Position numbers and translations under genes: made by a program
Shown here: one piece after another, positions 20,820 through 33,491 of the stretch
How the letters are laid out: each line of letters opens with the position of its first letter
Position numbering within the stretch: the stretch's first letter is position 1
Origin: Rhyzopertha dominica
Taxonomy: Eukaryota; Arthropoda; Insecta; Coleoptera; Bostrichidae
Assembly (NCBI GenBank): GCA_025024175.1
Contig: QCXZ01000137.1
Coordinates: 79,608,680-79,672,679, forward strand
DNA length: 64,000 nt
Reading direction: 5' to 3'
Notes under the pieces: generated by a model
Database searches by the model: none
Seen by the model: the letters and a program-made list of their open reading frames with translations, nothing else
What the model was told of the DNA's origin: nothing

Positions 20820-22000
20820 TCAAGCCGGACCTTTCTGGTCGTTTTGAAGATATTAATTTTTTTCAAGCTCGCCGCAAATGTCATAATTTGTAGAATCCAA
20901 CTTTTTATCACTTTTAAATATTCTAGCTAGTTACTCCCTTTGAAGATATTTGCTTCTTTAAACGCTTGTTCCTTGAATGGATCAAACTTAATTTTAAACT
21001 TATCAATTCTGCAATCCTTTGTACTCTTCTATTAAAATTGAAATTATAATCTTCAACTGTCAAAACTCGATCCAATGAATAGTATCTTTTTTTAACTGAA
21101 ATCCACTGTGCTATGTTTTTTCGATACTAAATGGTACCAGATTTTTAGTAGCTGTTTTGAAAATATTAATTTTTTTCAAGTGCCCCGAAAATGTCAAAAA
21201 TTGTCGAATCCAAACTTAATTTTAAACTTATCAACTGTGTAATCCTTTGCACTCTTCTATTAAAATTGAAACTATAATCTTAAATTGACAAAACTCGGTC
21301 CAATGAAGAGTTTTCTTTTTTGAACTGTAATCAACAGAGCTGTGTTTTCGCGAAATTAAATGGTACTAGATTTTTAATAGCAGTTTTGAAGATATTAATT
21401 TGTTTCAAGTACGCCGCAAATGTTAAAAATTGTCGAATCCATGTTTTTATCACCTTTAGATATTCTTGATAGTTACTTCTTTTGAAGACATTTGTATCGT
21501 ATTCTTGCTTCTTTAAACACGCTTGTTCCCTGAAAGGATGAAACTTAATTTTAAACTTATCGACTCTGTAATCCTTTGCACTCTTCTATTAAAATTGAAA
21601 CTGTAATCTTCAATTAACAAAACTCGATCCAATGAATAATTTTTTTTAACAGTAATCAACAGAGCTGTGTTTTCTTGATACTAAATGGTACTAGATTTTT
21701 AGTAGCTGTTTTGAAGATATTAATTTGTTTCAAGCGCGCCGCAAATGTCAAAAATTGTCGAATCCATGTTTTTTATCACCTTTAGGTATTCTTGATAGTT
21801 ACTTTTTTTGAAGACATTTGTCTCTTATTCTTGCTTATTTAAACACGCTTGTTCCCTGAAAGGATCAAATTTAATTTTAAACTTATCAACTCTGTAATCT
21901 TTTGCACTATTTTTTTAAAATTGAAACTATAATCTCCAATTGTCAAAACTCGACCCAATGAATAGTTTTTTTTGATACTAAACAGTACTAGACTTTTAGT
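20820..22000. repeat. Tandem array, about four units of roughly 315 bp
   Basis: The landmark TTTTGAAGATATTAATTT followed by TTTCAAG-CGCCGCAAATGTCA recurs at about 20841, 21154, 21383 and 21708, with spacings of 313, 229 and 325 bases. The second unit carries an internal deletion of about 90 bases. Other shared blocks are CTTAATTTTAAACTTATCAA, TTTGCACTCTTCTATTAAAA and CAAAACTCGATCCAATGAAT. No open frame is preserved. It looks like a short satellite-type array within the apparent intron. Confidence 0.9.
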
Positions 22001-23418
22001 AGTATGGTTTTTTACTCTTACTCTATAAATTAACGTAAAAAAAATAAAGCATGAAAATTATGTTTTTAACTATTAGCTGTGTATAAAAAACTACGCTACG
22101 CAAAATAGCAATCTTCGTTTGACAGGTTTCTTAGATGCTCTAAAAAGAAATGTATAACATTCAGAGTATCAAGTTTAGTGAACTGAATTAAACCCTGGAG
22201 GCCTTAACGTATTATCTCATTTATTTCATGATTTCCTAACTTAAGTTTGAAAGGTTATGGTACATGATATTCAACTAATTCACATTAGATCCAGTAGATT
22301 GGGTTTACGTTAAGCATATAATTTAAATGTGTCGTTAACGTGTAATAAAAGCATCATTAGCCCTAAAATTTAACACACCAGGATTTCACTTGGGTTACCT
22401 ACATATAAAACAGCTTATAAATTATGTTGAAATTAAGTGAAGTTAGGTAAATACCAATTCATCTGACATATGTAACAAAAATAACTTGAATTAATATCAT
22501 ATCGGGCTGTAATAATTTTAATGTACAACAGATGCGGATGATACCAAAGAGGAAACGCGCTCTTCGTGGTTTGCATAATTCGTTTTACCTATTTCGGATA
22601 TTCCCGGCGGTGTATCTCGTTTACCTAGGTTTTTAAACATGCACCGGCTGCACGTCATAAAAGTTTTGATCGATCTCACTTCAATTAGGTTCGATGGCGT
22701 GTTATGGCAAAAAATTGAGCTTTGGTGATTTATCCGATGCGCATATCAAATAAACTACATCATTAGTTACGGGGAGTTTGTGTGTGTTTTTTTTTTCGAA
22801 AACTGCGACTAATGTGGAGTGAACTCAATTCCCTGAAGGAGTGGGATTGAATTATTAGTTGATTAGGAATAACGGAAACAAACTTTGTAAATTATGAACG
22901 TTAGGAAACATTTACTACATAACGCTAAAGAGATTTTTTATAACTAATAAGAAACTGTTACAATTAATAGCTGAATATCATGAAAACCAGCTTTGATTGT
23001 GCTTTGTTTTGTAGTTTTGATTAGATGCTCTTTCGAAATGATTGTTACCTGTCAATAAAGAAACACAATTTATTGGTTGGATTCGATTTTCCACAACCAT
23101 TGTTTCGGAACTGCTTTCGCCCGCTTTAGAAACAACAGAATAGTAGAATGAGCCGCGGTTGTTGCTGTCGCTACTCTTTCTGATAAACCAGTAAAAAAAT
23201 CTTGTTGATAAATAACTTTTTTCTTATTTTCAATCGAATCAGCCTTCGACCACAGCTGAGGATTTCCACCCTCCGTGTATCTTCAGAGTAAATAGCTCAG
23301 TTCCACTATTGACTAAAAGGGTTTCTAAAAACCTCCGAAAAAATGCTCTTTATAACTATGAGCATCGGACGACTTAAGGCAGGTTTCAATTTGACAGGTG
23401 ATCCTGATCGCTAACTGA
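22001..23418. other. Non-coding DNA
   Basis: No gene recognised. A slightly GC-richer, TE-free patch at about 22.54-22.76 kb is a weak candidate regulatory segment. The rest is AT-rich. Confidence 0.5.
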
Positions 23419-23990
23419 TTAAAAAGCTGCGGTCTTTCCATTCCAATAATTGACCCGAGCTTGAGAATTGTGTGTAACAGTGAAAGTTCGTTGAATTGTT
23501 GTCTTCGATTCTGGAATTTTTGCCATCAGAATAGTTTCTAGGTCTTCAATGGCATCCACTGCCATCTTTTTGAGCTCGTCTCGGCGACAAACACTCGGTA
23601 CCCTAAAATGAAAACAACCTGTTAACAAAACATGGGAGTTGAAAATAAATACTTGAGCAATGGGTGATTTAAACTGATCTTCATCGGGGGCCTCAGAGAG
23701 AAATTTGTACAAACCTTACGCTTGAGAAAGGCAGTTAGCTTGTGATATTTACTGATATCACAGTTCTCTTTTATATTAAAAGTGGCTTTCGACATTGAAT
23801 ATATACACGACTGAATAGAAGAAACACATTGTCGTCGTAGGTGATAGTAGTAGTGATCTTCTTTCCTCGACACCAGTCCACGATCTAATTGTGGGAGAGC
23901 TCAAATCGTTCCTGCGACTTTTGCTTTTGCCTCTTCTATTTCGTATAGGAAGTCAGATTCTTCTATGAAATCTTCTAGCATTCTTAAGTA
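23419..23990 (-). pseudogene. Unrecognised protein-like sequence, possibly a decayed gene or element
   Basis: On the minus strand, successive frames look protein-like. There is an acidic segment (LRMLEDFIEESDFLYEIEEA) near 23.96 kb, a basic segment with YYYHLRRQCVSSIQS, a FLSEAPDEDQFKSPIAQ segment, and a final RRDELKKMAVDAIEDLETI stretch ending at 23419. A pyrimidine-rich CATTTTAG near 23.60 kb could be a splice acceptor. The pieces lie in different frames, so this is either a multi-exon host gene fragment or a decayed mobile-element ORF. I do not recognise the family. Confidence 0.25.
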
Positions 23991-25106
23991 ATTTCGACCA
24001 GCTGGCAGCTTTTGTGAGATTTGTAAAAAAAACAATTTTTATTATCTCAGTTACGTGGCTTGACTATTGAAACAGATGCACAGCAAACTATTGTCCGCTG
24101 CATATTTTAATTTTTGGAAATTAAATGATATATGTCTTCTTAGACGGTCTTTTTGCACAAAAGTACGAAAAATACTATGTATCGATATACAATATACTAT
24201 TAAAAGTCTACCTAATGTACACACTATTACACTGCGAAATTATAAACACCTGACATTTTGACAAGTTCAAATTTTGGGGTTAAAATAATTCATGATAAAT
24301 TATTGTGAAGTGTACTTCAATTTTGATTTCGTGACTGTGTTGTTCAAATATGGCAGTGATTTTTTCTGTTGTGTTTGAAAAATATGTTAGTGTAACAAAC
24401 TTTTTGTATCTAGATCGTTAGTGTCTGGATGTCATTAATTATTGTGTTTATAAACTGGGTTAGTCACTGTGTTGTACCATTTGTAATATGTCGAATTGGC
24501 TACGTGTAGATCTGTGCAAATTTGAATTTTTCCAAATTATCGGGAAGCGAAGTAGTTTTCACATTCGGATTATTTTTCTCTTTCAAAAATAAATGGTCTT
24601 ATTAGTTTGCTTCCTATAATTTCTTCCCATAAATTGAGGCCAAATGAAATTTTATGTTAAAATTCTCTTTTTATAATCTCTACAACTGGTTTTTGTCGCT
24701 CTGTATTATTTTATACAGCTGAAGCTATCGCCTCTTAAAATCTCCGGGAAGCAATGTTTCTATTATATGTGTAATTTGTGTGTATTATACAAAGGTTTTT
24801 CGAGTGTTCTACAAATCCACGTTAGAAGTATCTTTAAAATTTGTGGGATTATTCCGTTATTTTAAAAGAAAGTGATTAAAGAAAACAATCTTACAATGAT
24901 ACATATTTCTTGCGACAGTGTAGTGAATAGTCGATAAATTGCCCCTTCCTATTCAAAGTTATAGTAAATTCTAAACATAGCACGTTTTTTAGCTGCAAAA
25001 ATGATATTTACGTAGCACTAAACACAAAACAAACCAAACAGGCATTTGTTAAAGCGTCTACCAAAAGTTTTTTTTTCATGGGTAATTAGATTTTTGTTTC
25101 AAATTA
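23991..25106. other. AT-rich non-coding DNA
   Basis: Nothing recognised. Confidence 0.5.
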
Positions 25107-25108
25107 TA

Positions 25109-26415
25109 CAGGATGTTTCACGAATGATAATGACCCTGACGCAATTAAAAATGCATCCCAAAATACATTTGCAGAGCTAACATTGATAATTGTTCATAGT
25201 CTTAAAAATATAAAATGTAGAGAGCTGTATAAATTCGTAAATTTTGATATAAATTTTAATCATTTGCTTTAAGTAAATTCGGTATTGTAAAACAAATTTA
25301 ATTTTTGAAAATGTTTATTCAAAAACATTAATGTAATAAATACTCCACTGTTTTCACAAATTGAATTCGTGCCCAAAACGATCTTTTAATATACATTAAC
25401 ATTTCTGGAGTAATGGATCTACATGCATCACGCATTTTATTTTCTAAATGTTCTACACTCTCAATAGGTGATTGGTATACTTGCTCTTTTACCATTCCCC
25501 ACAGAAAAAAATCCAAAGGAGTAAGGTCCGGGCTTCTCGTTGGCCAAGGATTAATTGAACCTCTTCCTATCCATCGGTTAGGCAAAACCAAATCAAGATG
25601 ATTTCGCACTATTCTATGATAATGCGCAGGTGCCCCATCTTGTTGGAACCATAGATCTGGTCTTACTTCTAAATTTACATTTTGGAGAAGTACCGGTAAA
25701 ATGTTTCTTACAAAATTTAGATAAGTATTGCACAATATTCCGCACCAAACATTCGTCGAGTAGATAGTTTGAACATGTCCTTCTCGAATCCAATGTGGAT
25801 TTTCTTGCGCATAATAATGCATGTTATGTTTGTTAACTGCACCATTATTAGATAATCTTGCTTCATCTAAGAAGCAAACGTTGTGATAAAATCTCACATA
25901 CAAATTTTGGTGTTCCCGAAAAAAAGTTACAAAAAGCCAGTCTTTAGGATAATATGTCTCCTTTAAGGCCTGAACCAATTGCAAGTGATACGGATGAAAT
26001 TGATTGCCTTTAATTATTCGGTGTACTGAAGACAGACTAATACCGGTTGCTCTTGACTAATATGAGGATTTTCGTCAATCATTTCCAATACTCTAATTTC
26101 ATTGTCAGGGCCTGTTGTGTTCTTTCTTTTGACTTTTTCAAAGGTGGCCAGTTTGTCCTTAAAGTTAATTCAAGTCTCTTGAAAATTGTATCGGCAGGAG
26201 CTCTTCTATTTGGAAAACGTTGTCTGTATAGACGGGCAACAGTGGAAGCATTTTTCTTGCATTCACTATAAATCAAAATCATATTTGTTTTTTCATCATT
26301 TGAATACATTTTAATAAATACAGTGACAGGAACCATAGCGCATATCCGTCATGGATTCCCAATTTATTTTTGAAATAATATCATTATGTAAAATAACCAC
26401 ATGGCTATGAGAATG
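25109..26415 (-). mobile_element. Family A DD41D mariner-like element, copy 3 (5' end missing)
   Basis: TA at 25107-25108 then CAGGATGTTTCACGAATG marks the 3' end. Similarity to the complete copy continues through the 5' untranslated region and stops at about 26415 (GGCTATGAGAATGT), so about 65 terminal bases including the 5' inverted repeat are missing. Confidence 0.87.
25328..26309 (-). pseudogene. Family A DD41D transposase, broken
   Basis: The start is ATG 26307-26309 (MYSNDEKTNMILIYSE). An N-terminal HTH (RLYRQRFPNRRAPADTIFKR) is followed by a deletion of about a dozen bases near 26055 in the second HTH that breaks the frame. The main open part (25328-25984) holds VCFLDEARLSNNG (first catalytic D, with S to L before it), NVWCGI, a short deletion, then WFQQDGAPAHYHRIV and SPDLTPLDFFLWG with 41 residues between the two aspartates. 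All three aspartates survive, making this the best preserved catalytic core of family A in the window. Confidence 0.85.
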
Positions 26416-29400
26416 TTTTTACTTTTTTTATATTTTCCGGAAAACTACTGCAGTTAAACCTATTTCCTTTTCAGATTATTAAAGACTATCGAAATATGGA
26501 ACTTCTCGCAACTTAACCATCTTTGTATCTGTTACATTTCTGAAATCTCAGTTTGAATCATTTAGTATACTACGACTGAAGTAACCTCCTACGTAAAGCA
26601 ACAAAACCTAATTTTATAGCCCTTTGTCTCTCCAGCGAATCTATTAGAAACTAAATTCATAATAAATATGCTAATCCTCGCTTTAGAGTAAATAGCTCAT
26701 ACAAATTTGACTAAGCATGTGTTTAATATCATAGTACGCTTCCTCCAGCTCTTAAAGCAGATAACCATCTGCAATCTACACGACAAAAACGCCCCAAGGC
26801 AAAATAGCCTACACTCATATGCCGCACACACAAAAGCTCTCTTGCAGCAGACGGAATCTGAATCCGAACCTACCCGCGCGATAGAGAAGCTGTAAAGGCT
26901 GAAGCGGCCTGGCAAATCAAATATCGAGTTATCACAGATGTAGGGTGATTTTACAGAGTATCGGCGGTGGATTATTAGCTTCAAAATTCAATAAAACTTT
27001 TTAGAAAGGTCCTTTCGAACTTTTGAATTGGAGGGAACAATAGAAAACCAGTTGCACGTGTGGGAGCAGAAGTTCGCATCTCTTCTGAGGGGGCTACGGG
27101 TAAACAGAACTTAAAAAAGAAATCGTACAAATAGATGTGGAGATATTATTGTTGTAAATGTTGCGGATGTGTAAATAAATCTATATTCGTGGAACTCGCT
27201 GCATATTTGTTACTTCTATAAACAAGAGAATATTCAACGCTTTCAAAGACAACAGGATTTATTTGTATAAGACGTCTATAAATTAGCTCATTGGGAAGTA
27301 ACGGAATTAATATTTACTGCTTACAGACTAGGTGACTGAATATGATAGTGATGATTTTTGAGTTAATAATAAATAGTCTCAAACTGTGTCACCAAATAAT
27401 ACTAGGCGACGTGTTGAAAGCTTTTTTTTATAACTCCAACAAATTTACCCGTTTCAGCCAAAATTTTCTATTACATCTAGATTTTGCGTTATAATAAACT
27501 AAATAAATCCTAAGTAGTATTAAAAGTATTATTTTGAACAATTCACAGATTACCAAATGTTTAAGTAGGACAAAAGTGTAATTGCATAATTGGAAAAGGC
27601 AAAATATATAAAAAAAAGAATGCTTACATTGGAGCCCTAAAAAGTACATAAGAAAAAAATTTGAGAATTTAAGAAATAATCAAATAAATGGAACTTTTAA
27701 TAATTAAAAAAAATCTGGGATGCTTTGTCAAGCAGGAATAATAATCATTTACATGATCACGGCATACAAACGTTCTTTTTGTTTTTGGACCACTGAGTCA
27801 CTTAGAACTCAAATTTTGTCTTGATTTTCGAACTTGAACTCAACATATTGGAAGTAACACAATTGTATCAGCTTTTTTTATGTCTTTGTAACATATAAAC
27901 CACAAATGTAACAAAAATCAGGAATGAGTTACCATAATAACGAAAACACTTTTTAATTTAAAAAAAAACTTCATTTAAACAGGTACAACATTACAATTAT
28001 TACTGTTTTCAGTTTTCGTGACATTTATGCACTCTGTTTACACACAGTACTTGACTTTTTCTAATTTTCTGATTTCTAGGACAATACAGATTCGACAACT
28101 GTTATTATATATGTAGTCGTGACAGAATGAAATATTTTGATTTTATACTTCTAGTGTTAAAAAACGAAACTAAACTAGATATCAGATTCCCATTCGAGTT
28201 AAATCCTCTAGATTTAGCAGAAAAATGAAATTTATAAAATCATAATCGCGCCGTCGAAAAAATAAACGAGTAAAAAAATATCTTCATGACAACAAACCAA
28301 CCACTTTAGTAAGTCGCAGCTTTCAAGTTGCGTTTTTTGCGAAACTATTTAAATCAGGACAAGCTGATAGTTCGATTCTGCTTTATTTCACTTTTTTTAT
28401 TCAGATAGCCCCGACGATCATTTTGACATTATCATCATTCAAAGAGCATTAAAAGTGCATCGAATGTAGATGTGCAGAATTATATTTAAGTCCCTTATTT
28501 TGTTGCAACAGTATAACTCTTATTCAGATAAAAATAGTATTAAAATGAATCCTTGCTAAAGAAAACTAAAAATATTGGAGCATTTAGAAAATAAAAAGTG
28601 TCAGAAAAAATATGCAAAAATTTCATTTCGAGTTTGATAATCTGCATTTCTGATAAACCAATTTCTTAATTTAATAATGCTTACCGAAAAGCTGTTACGA
28701 CAAACTGTCTCTTTAAACTTCTATATGTCATATGTTCTTAACCTCAATTATCTAATTTTCATCAATTACTTGCCATATTTTTAAATAGGCACTCAGTAAT
28801 GAACCAAACTTTTCTTGCTTTTTCTAAACTCCATTTAAGGATAACATTATCAGAACCAGTTTTTGCTTTACAGTCCAATTATTAGATACTTTATACACAG
28901 TTGTAATGAGATTATTTGCTTTGATAATAACTTAAAGGGATAAGTCGAATGTGCAATAATTTAGACATTTTTTCTGGACGGAATTCTTTATCGCGCATCT
29001 TTTTAGCTTTCTCTGTTATCAAAATCCACACATAATCGAATGTATGCTTAGAAATGGCAAATATCTACGAGGTGGCCTTTATTGTGGAAGCTACAGCCTA
29101 TTATATCAGTCCTATGTAAATATCCCCTGGAATACAGCAAACCAATGCTAATCAAAACTCATAATAGGGATAATGTCTTTCAATATAGTGAAATGACTTG
29201 AATTCGGTTTGAAATGATTAGTAGTACAAACATTACTACTTAAAATAAGATTTAATTCATCAAAAATCGTGACAAATCGACTTGTTAAATGTTAAATTCA
29301 GACGATTGTTGTCAATATGATATATTTTGACAAAAAATTAATACCAAAAGTCCAAAACAATAGACCATAGATAACGCAGCTAGTAAGAAAGTAAATAATA

Positions 29401-30150
29401 CCGATAATATATTAATTGTAAATGATATTAAAATTAGCCATATAAGCATTAACCTTTTTCCAATCACAAAATTTGAACTATTTGGTTATTCAGCACTAAA
29501 TATTATATAGGTCACTACTTTTTTTGCAGCCCCACTTCTAACTTTAATTCGGAAATCTACAATTATCTTAAAAATAGGACACCAGACTTCGCAACATGTT
29601 TTTTATCTGATGTATTCTTGTATGAAGTTAAGATGTAGACGATCTGAAACGAGTTCTACAGTATAGGACATTAATTTCTTACACTTCCAAATGTCGAACG
29701 AAAATTACTTATTATTCTGCACCCCTATATTTGATTTTCGCGGTTCTCTGCAGATAAGTGAAACTTCGTTAAAATCTGGCAGCTCCACTTAATAATCTTC
29801 AGTCTAGATTACACTGAACGTAAACAGAAACTTTTACAAACTCTCGTCGACTTAATAACTGCTGTGCATTATAAAGTAATAAGGGAAAATTAATTTGATG
29901 TGGAGGGTTTGTTCAGTGAGGAGGGGGCTGGACCAACCCTAAAGCGGTTGAATCATAATAATGTCAGATTTATGTCATTTTGGAGACATTGATACATTGA
30001 GGCAAAAAAATCAGCTTGCAAATTGATTGATTTTAAATCACTTAAAGTCAGTTTATAGTAAACTACTTAATTTGCGAGATTAGCCCTGCTTTATAATAAT
30101 AATTTTATTGATGATTAATAGCAAAATTTGTACTTTACATACGGCAAATT
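26416..30150. other. Long non-coding stretch
   Basis: No gene, element end or tandem repeat recognised. A GC-richer TE-free patch lies at about 26.74-27.12 kb. From 27.2 to 30.1 kb the DNA is uniformly AT-rich with only short chance frames. Confidence 0.5.
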
Positions 30151-30491
30151 AAAAACCGCTGCAAATTGAATCAATACTTCCACATCCAATTCTCAAAATG
30201 ACGTTTACGTTTTTATTTCTTATACTACACGATTAGTAATCAGGTTTTGAGCATCTTTTCTTTCTACAGATTTTTTCTAAGACAAACGGCCCTCGTGATA
30301 TTAGCAAAAATACATAAATGTTTAAAATCTGTTTATTTTCCAAATTACTCGAAAAGTATTAACTTAACAAAAAAATTACGAGAGTGCTTTCCGATCAGAA
30401 ATTTGATTTCCTATATAACACCAAAATGTCAAAATTGTGGATAAATTTTCTAAGACACTGTTTGTGAAAAATTTTATTTCCTATCTGATGG
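30151..30491. repeat. Dispersed unclassified repeat, copy 1
   Basis: Matches 55876-56274 in the same orientation, beginning at ACCGCTGCAAATTGAATCAA and ending at TTTCCTATCTGATGG. Shared blocks include ACACGATTAGTAATCAGGTT and AGACACT-TTTGTGA. Copy 1 lacks about 60 bases present in copy 2. No coding motif and no clear terminal inverted repeats were found. Confidence 0.85.
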
Positions 30492-30508
30492 TGTTTTCAT
30501 CACCCTCA

Positions 30509-30540
30509 AAGAATTGTTACACTTACTAGTAACAATTCTT
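30509..30540. repeat. Short perfect inverted repeat
   Basis: AAGAATTGTTAC (30509-30520) and GTAACAATTCTT (30529-30540) are exact reverse complements around an 8-base spacer, just outside the dispersed repeat. Confidence 0.8.
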
Positions 30541-30988
30541 CACGTTACTTTAGATTTATAAACGCAGAATTGTGATAGGCTTTCTTTTTTTGAATTTCTA
30601 ATAGTATTAGGATATTTTTTTCGATATCTTTTATATCTCCCGAAACAGCAGAATTATTACACGTGCAAATAGCATCATATAATCTTAAAGTCTTCTCTTA
30701 TTTTTTTAAGATCAGCACTAAACCATTTTACTGGTTCCGGGTTTTTGTTTCGGCAAAGTTTTCCAGTAAAAACAAGAAGTAGTTTACCTGAATTAGTTCG
30801 ACAAAACGTTGAAATAATGAGTTTACACTACAATCAAGATTTATAACTGACCAATCTATTTGATTAAGAAGATTATAAAATACTAATTTACCTGTAATCG
30901 TTATAGGCCTATACATATTTTGTTTATAAAGAGGCTTCCGTAAAATGATCTGATACTGCAGTATTAACGGAGGAAAAAAGGGGTATAC
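30541..30988. other. AT-rich spacer
   Basis: Nothing recognised; only chance frames. Confidence 0.5.
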
Positions 30989-32187
30989 ATCGGTATTGTA
31001 AAACAAATTTTATTTTTGAAAAATGTTTATTCAATAACATTAATGTAATAAATGCTCAAAATGTCGCCCTCCGCTGTTTTCACAAGCTTGAATTCGTGCC
31101 CAAAACGATCTTTTAACATGCATTAACATTTCTGGAGTGATGGATCTACATGCATCACGTATTTCATTTTCTAAGTGTTCTACACTTTCAATTAGTGTTT
31201 GGTATACTTGCTCTTTTATGATTCCCCACAGAAAAAAATCAAAAGGAGTAAGGTCCGGGCTTCTCGGTTGGCAAGGATTAATTGAACCTCTTTCTACCCA
31301 TCGGTTAGGCAAATCCAAATCAAGATGATTTCGCACTATTCTGTAATAATGCGCAGGTGCCCCATCTTGTTGGAACCATAGATCTTGTCTTACTTGTAAA
31401 TTTACATTTTGGAGAACTACCGGTAAAATGTTTCTTAAAAAATTTAGATAAGTATTGCCGTTTAAACTATCGCTAAAAAAATAAGGCCCAACAATTTGAT
31501 TTCCCAATATTCCGCACCAGACATTCGTCGAGTAGATAGTTTGGAAATGTTTGTTAATTCCACCATTATTAGAAAATCTTGCTTCATCTGAGAAGCAAAC
31601 GTTGTCATAAAATCTCAGATTCAAATTTTGGTGTTCCCGAAAAAAGTTACAAAAAGCCAGTCTTTTAGGATAATATGTCTCCTTTAAGGCCTAAGCTAAT
31701 TGCAAGTGATACGGATGAAATTTATTGTCTTTTATTATTCGGTGTACTGAAGACAGACTAATACCGGTTGCTCTTGAGACTACCCTTTGACTAATATGAG
31801 GATTTTCGTCAATCATTTCCAATACTCTAATTTCATTGTTAGGGCCTGTTGCTGTTCTTTCTCTTGAAGTTTTCAGTGTTGGCTAGTTTAAACTTTAAAA
31901 AGTTAGTTTACAGTTAATTCAAGTCTCTCGAAAATTGTATCGGTGGGAGCTCTTCTATTTAGAAAACGTTGTCTGTATAAACGGGCAGCAGCGGAAGCAT
32001 TTTTCTTGCATTCACCATAAATCAAAATCATATCTGTTTTTTCATCATTTGAATACATTTTGACTTTTACTAAATACAGTGACAATAACCATAGCGCATA
32101 GCCGTCATGGATTCCCAATTTATTTTTAAAATAATACGAATATGCAAAGTGACCGCATTGGCTATGAGAATGTATTTCGGCTTGCAA
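30989..32187 (-). mobile_element. Family A DD41D mariner-like element, copy 4 (both ends missing)
   Basis: Similarity begins inside the 3' untranslated region (CGGTATTGTAAAACAAATTT), about 150 bases short of the expected 3' terminus, and stops at about 32187, about 60 bases short of the 5' terminus. No TA-flanked ends remain. Confidence 0.85.
31040..32058 (-). pseudogene. Family A DD41D transposase, broken
   Basis: The start is ATG 32056-32058 (MYSNDEKTDMILIYGE). The N-terminal HTH is readable to about 31903. The frame is then lost through an insertion-like change near 31900 and a shift near 31670. The C-terminal open part (31040-31624) has VCFSDEARFSNNG (first D), a 39-base deletion before FQTIYSTNVWCGI, WFQQDGAPAHYYRIV (second D) and RSPDLTPFDFFLWG (third D) with 41 residues between. 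It ends in CENSGGRHFEHLLH, the family C-terminus. Confidence 0.85.
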
Positions 32188-33211
32188 AAAACATCAATGT
32201 ATTATCAATACAGTGAGTTTTTCTAATATTAAAATTTACAATAGGAGTCAATCCAAACTGAGCAACAAGTTACAAAGGCTTATACAGTTAAAATTCTGTT
32301 GAAGTCACCATATAATATTAAGTAATGTCAATGGGACAGAATAGCTTCCATTAATATCAGCTTATAGCTACTTCACTATCAATTTTTCTTCCATTACTTT
32401 AACAAACTTGTGCTATACAGTCTACACAGGAAAAAAACAATTTCTAGGAACAATGAAAATACTTTCTGGTTTCTAAAAAGTTTCCATTATATTTGTTTTT
32501 ACAGCCCATTCTTCAGTAAACGGCGAACATAATTAAATTTGAAGTTTAGTATCCCCCACGTAAATACATTTTTATTTAACGACCCAAAAATATAAATTAT
32601 AAAAGTCGGTTCGACATAAAGCGCAAATTAATTGATGTTACGGCCATTTTGCTTATTATTCCGCCTCCTCGCGCCTTTTATGGACCACAAACCCACAACT
32701 GCAGAGTGCAATCGACTTAATCACCGGCTAATGAAAGTCCTCGTGACGCATCTGGTTTGTCTCCGCAACTCCTCGTACATTCGCCGGCTAATCAGTATGG
32801 CAAACAATCTTTTACGATCCTGTTATAGCGAAAGATAAACATACCGCTGGATATCATCCCTGCCAGCGAGTGCAGTTACTTGGTATAAAACTGTTGGCCG
32901 GGAAGTTTCTGCCTTTTTTGTCCTCATAAGCGGGGCCCAAGATTGTTTGACTTGCTGTTCAGACTTTTGCTAGAGCAAACATGTCGGAATAAGTCCAGCA
33001 CGGGTAGGAATAGATAGCGGAAGTGGGAAGAACATTTGATTGAAAATGACCGCTACTAATTCGTTTCAGACGAAAGTATCTAAAATCATACCTGAAGAAC
33101 GAAATATTTGATGTAAAAAATAAGGTTTCTCCACTTATATTACTCTACTATTTTAAACTTTTCTTTTTAAGAGGTATTTTCAATAAACTATAGAACAAGA
33201 CTTAAATTGCA
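32188..33211. promoter_or_regulatory. Non-coding DNA with a GC-richer candidate regulatory island (about 32.57-32.99 kb)
   Basis: The first 380 bases are AT-rich and featureless. Between about 32570 and 32990 the DNA is TE-free and less AT-rich, with several homeodomain-type cores (AATTAATTGATG, GGCTAATCAGT, ACTTAATCAC) and a Cdx/Abd-B-like TTTATGG. A 68-codon frame there has no recognisable domain. Whether it is conserved is unknown. Confidence 0.25.
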
Positions 33212-33491
33212 ATGACCGATAAAAATAAAATAGAAAGCTGCCACCTATCAAACACAGAAGAACCAGAACTATTGCATATTTTGGAAATTTGCATAGATCA
33301 AAGTTATTCTACTTTTAATGACATATTCTACAAGCTAGACGATGGACTACCAATGGGTTCGCCTTTGTCTCTAGTATTTTCCGAAATTTTCATGCCGAAT
33401 TTCAAAGAGAAGCTTTTTCCAAAGAAAAATAAAATTATAAAGTATGTATTATTCTGGACCAGATATGTTTACGATTTTTTTCACACTATTT
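33212..33491 (+). pseudogene. Penelope-like element reverse transcriptase fragment
   Basis: The frame contains FNDIFYKLDDGLPMGSPLSL, the PLE RT core (form F.Y...dGlpMGSPLSPvlAeifM), then FSEIFMPNFKEKLFPKKN and VLFWTRYVYDFF. The last is the YVDD-containing motif with its first aspartate replaced by tyrosine. Only about 95 codons remain. The copy ends where the Tc1-like relic begins at about 33492, so the Tc1-like element may have inserted into or beside it. Confidence 0.75.

Noticed and set aside
26697..26984. Overlapping frames on both strands at 26.7-26.98 kb
   Set aside because: Short, mutually antisense, no motif; a local composition effect.
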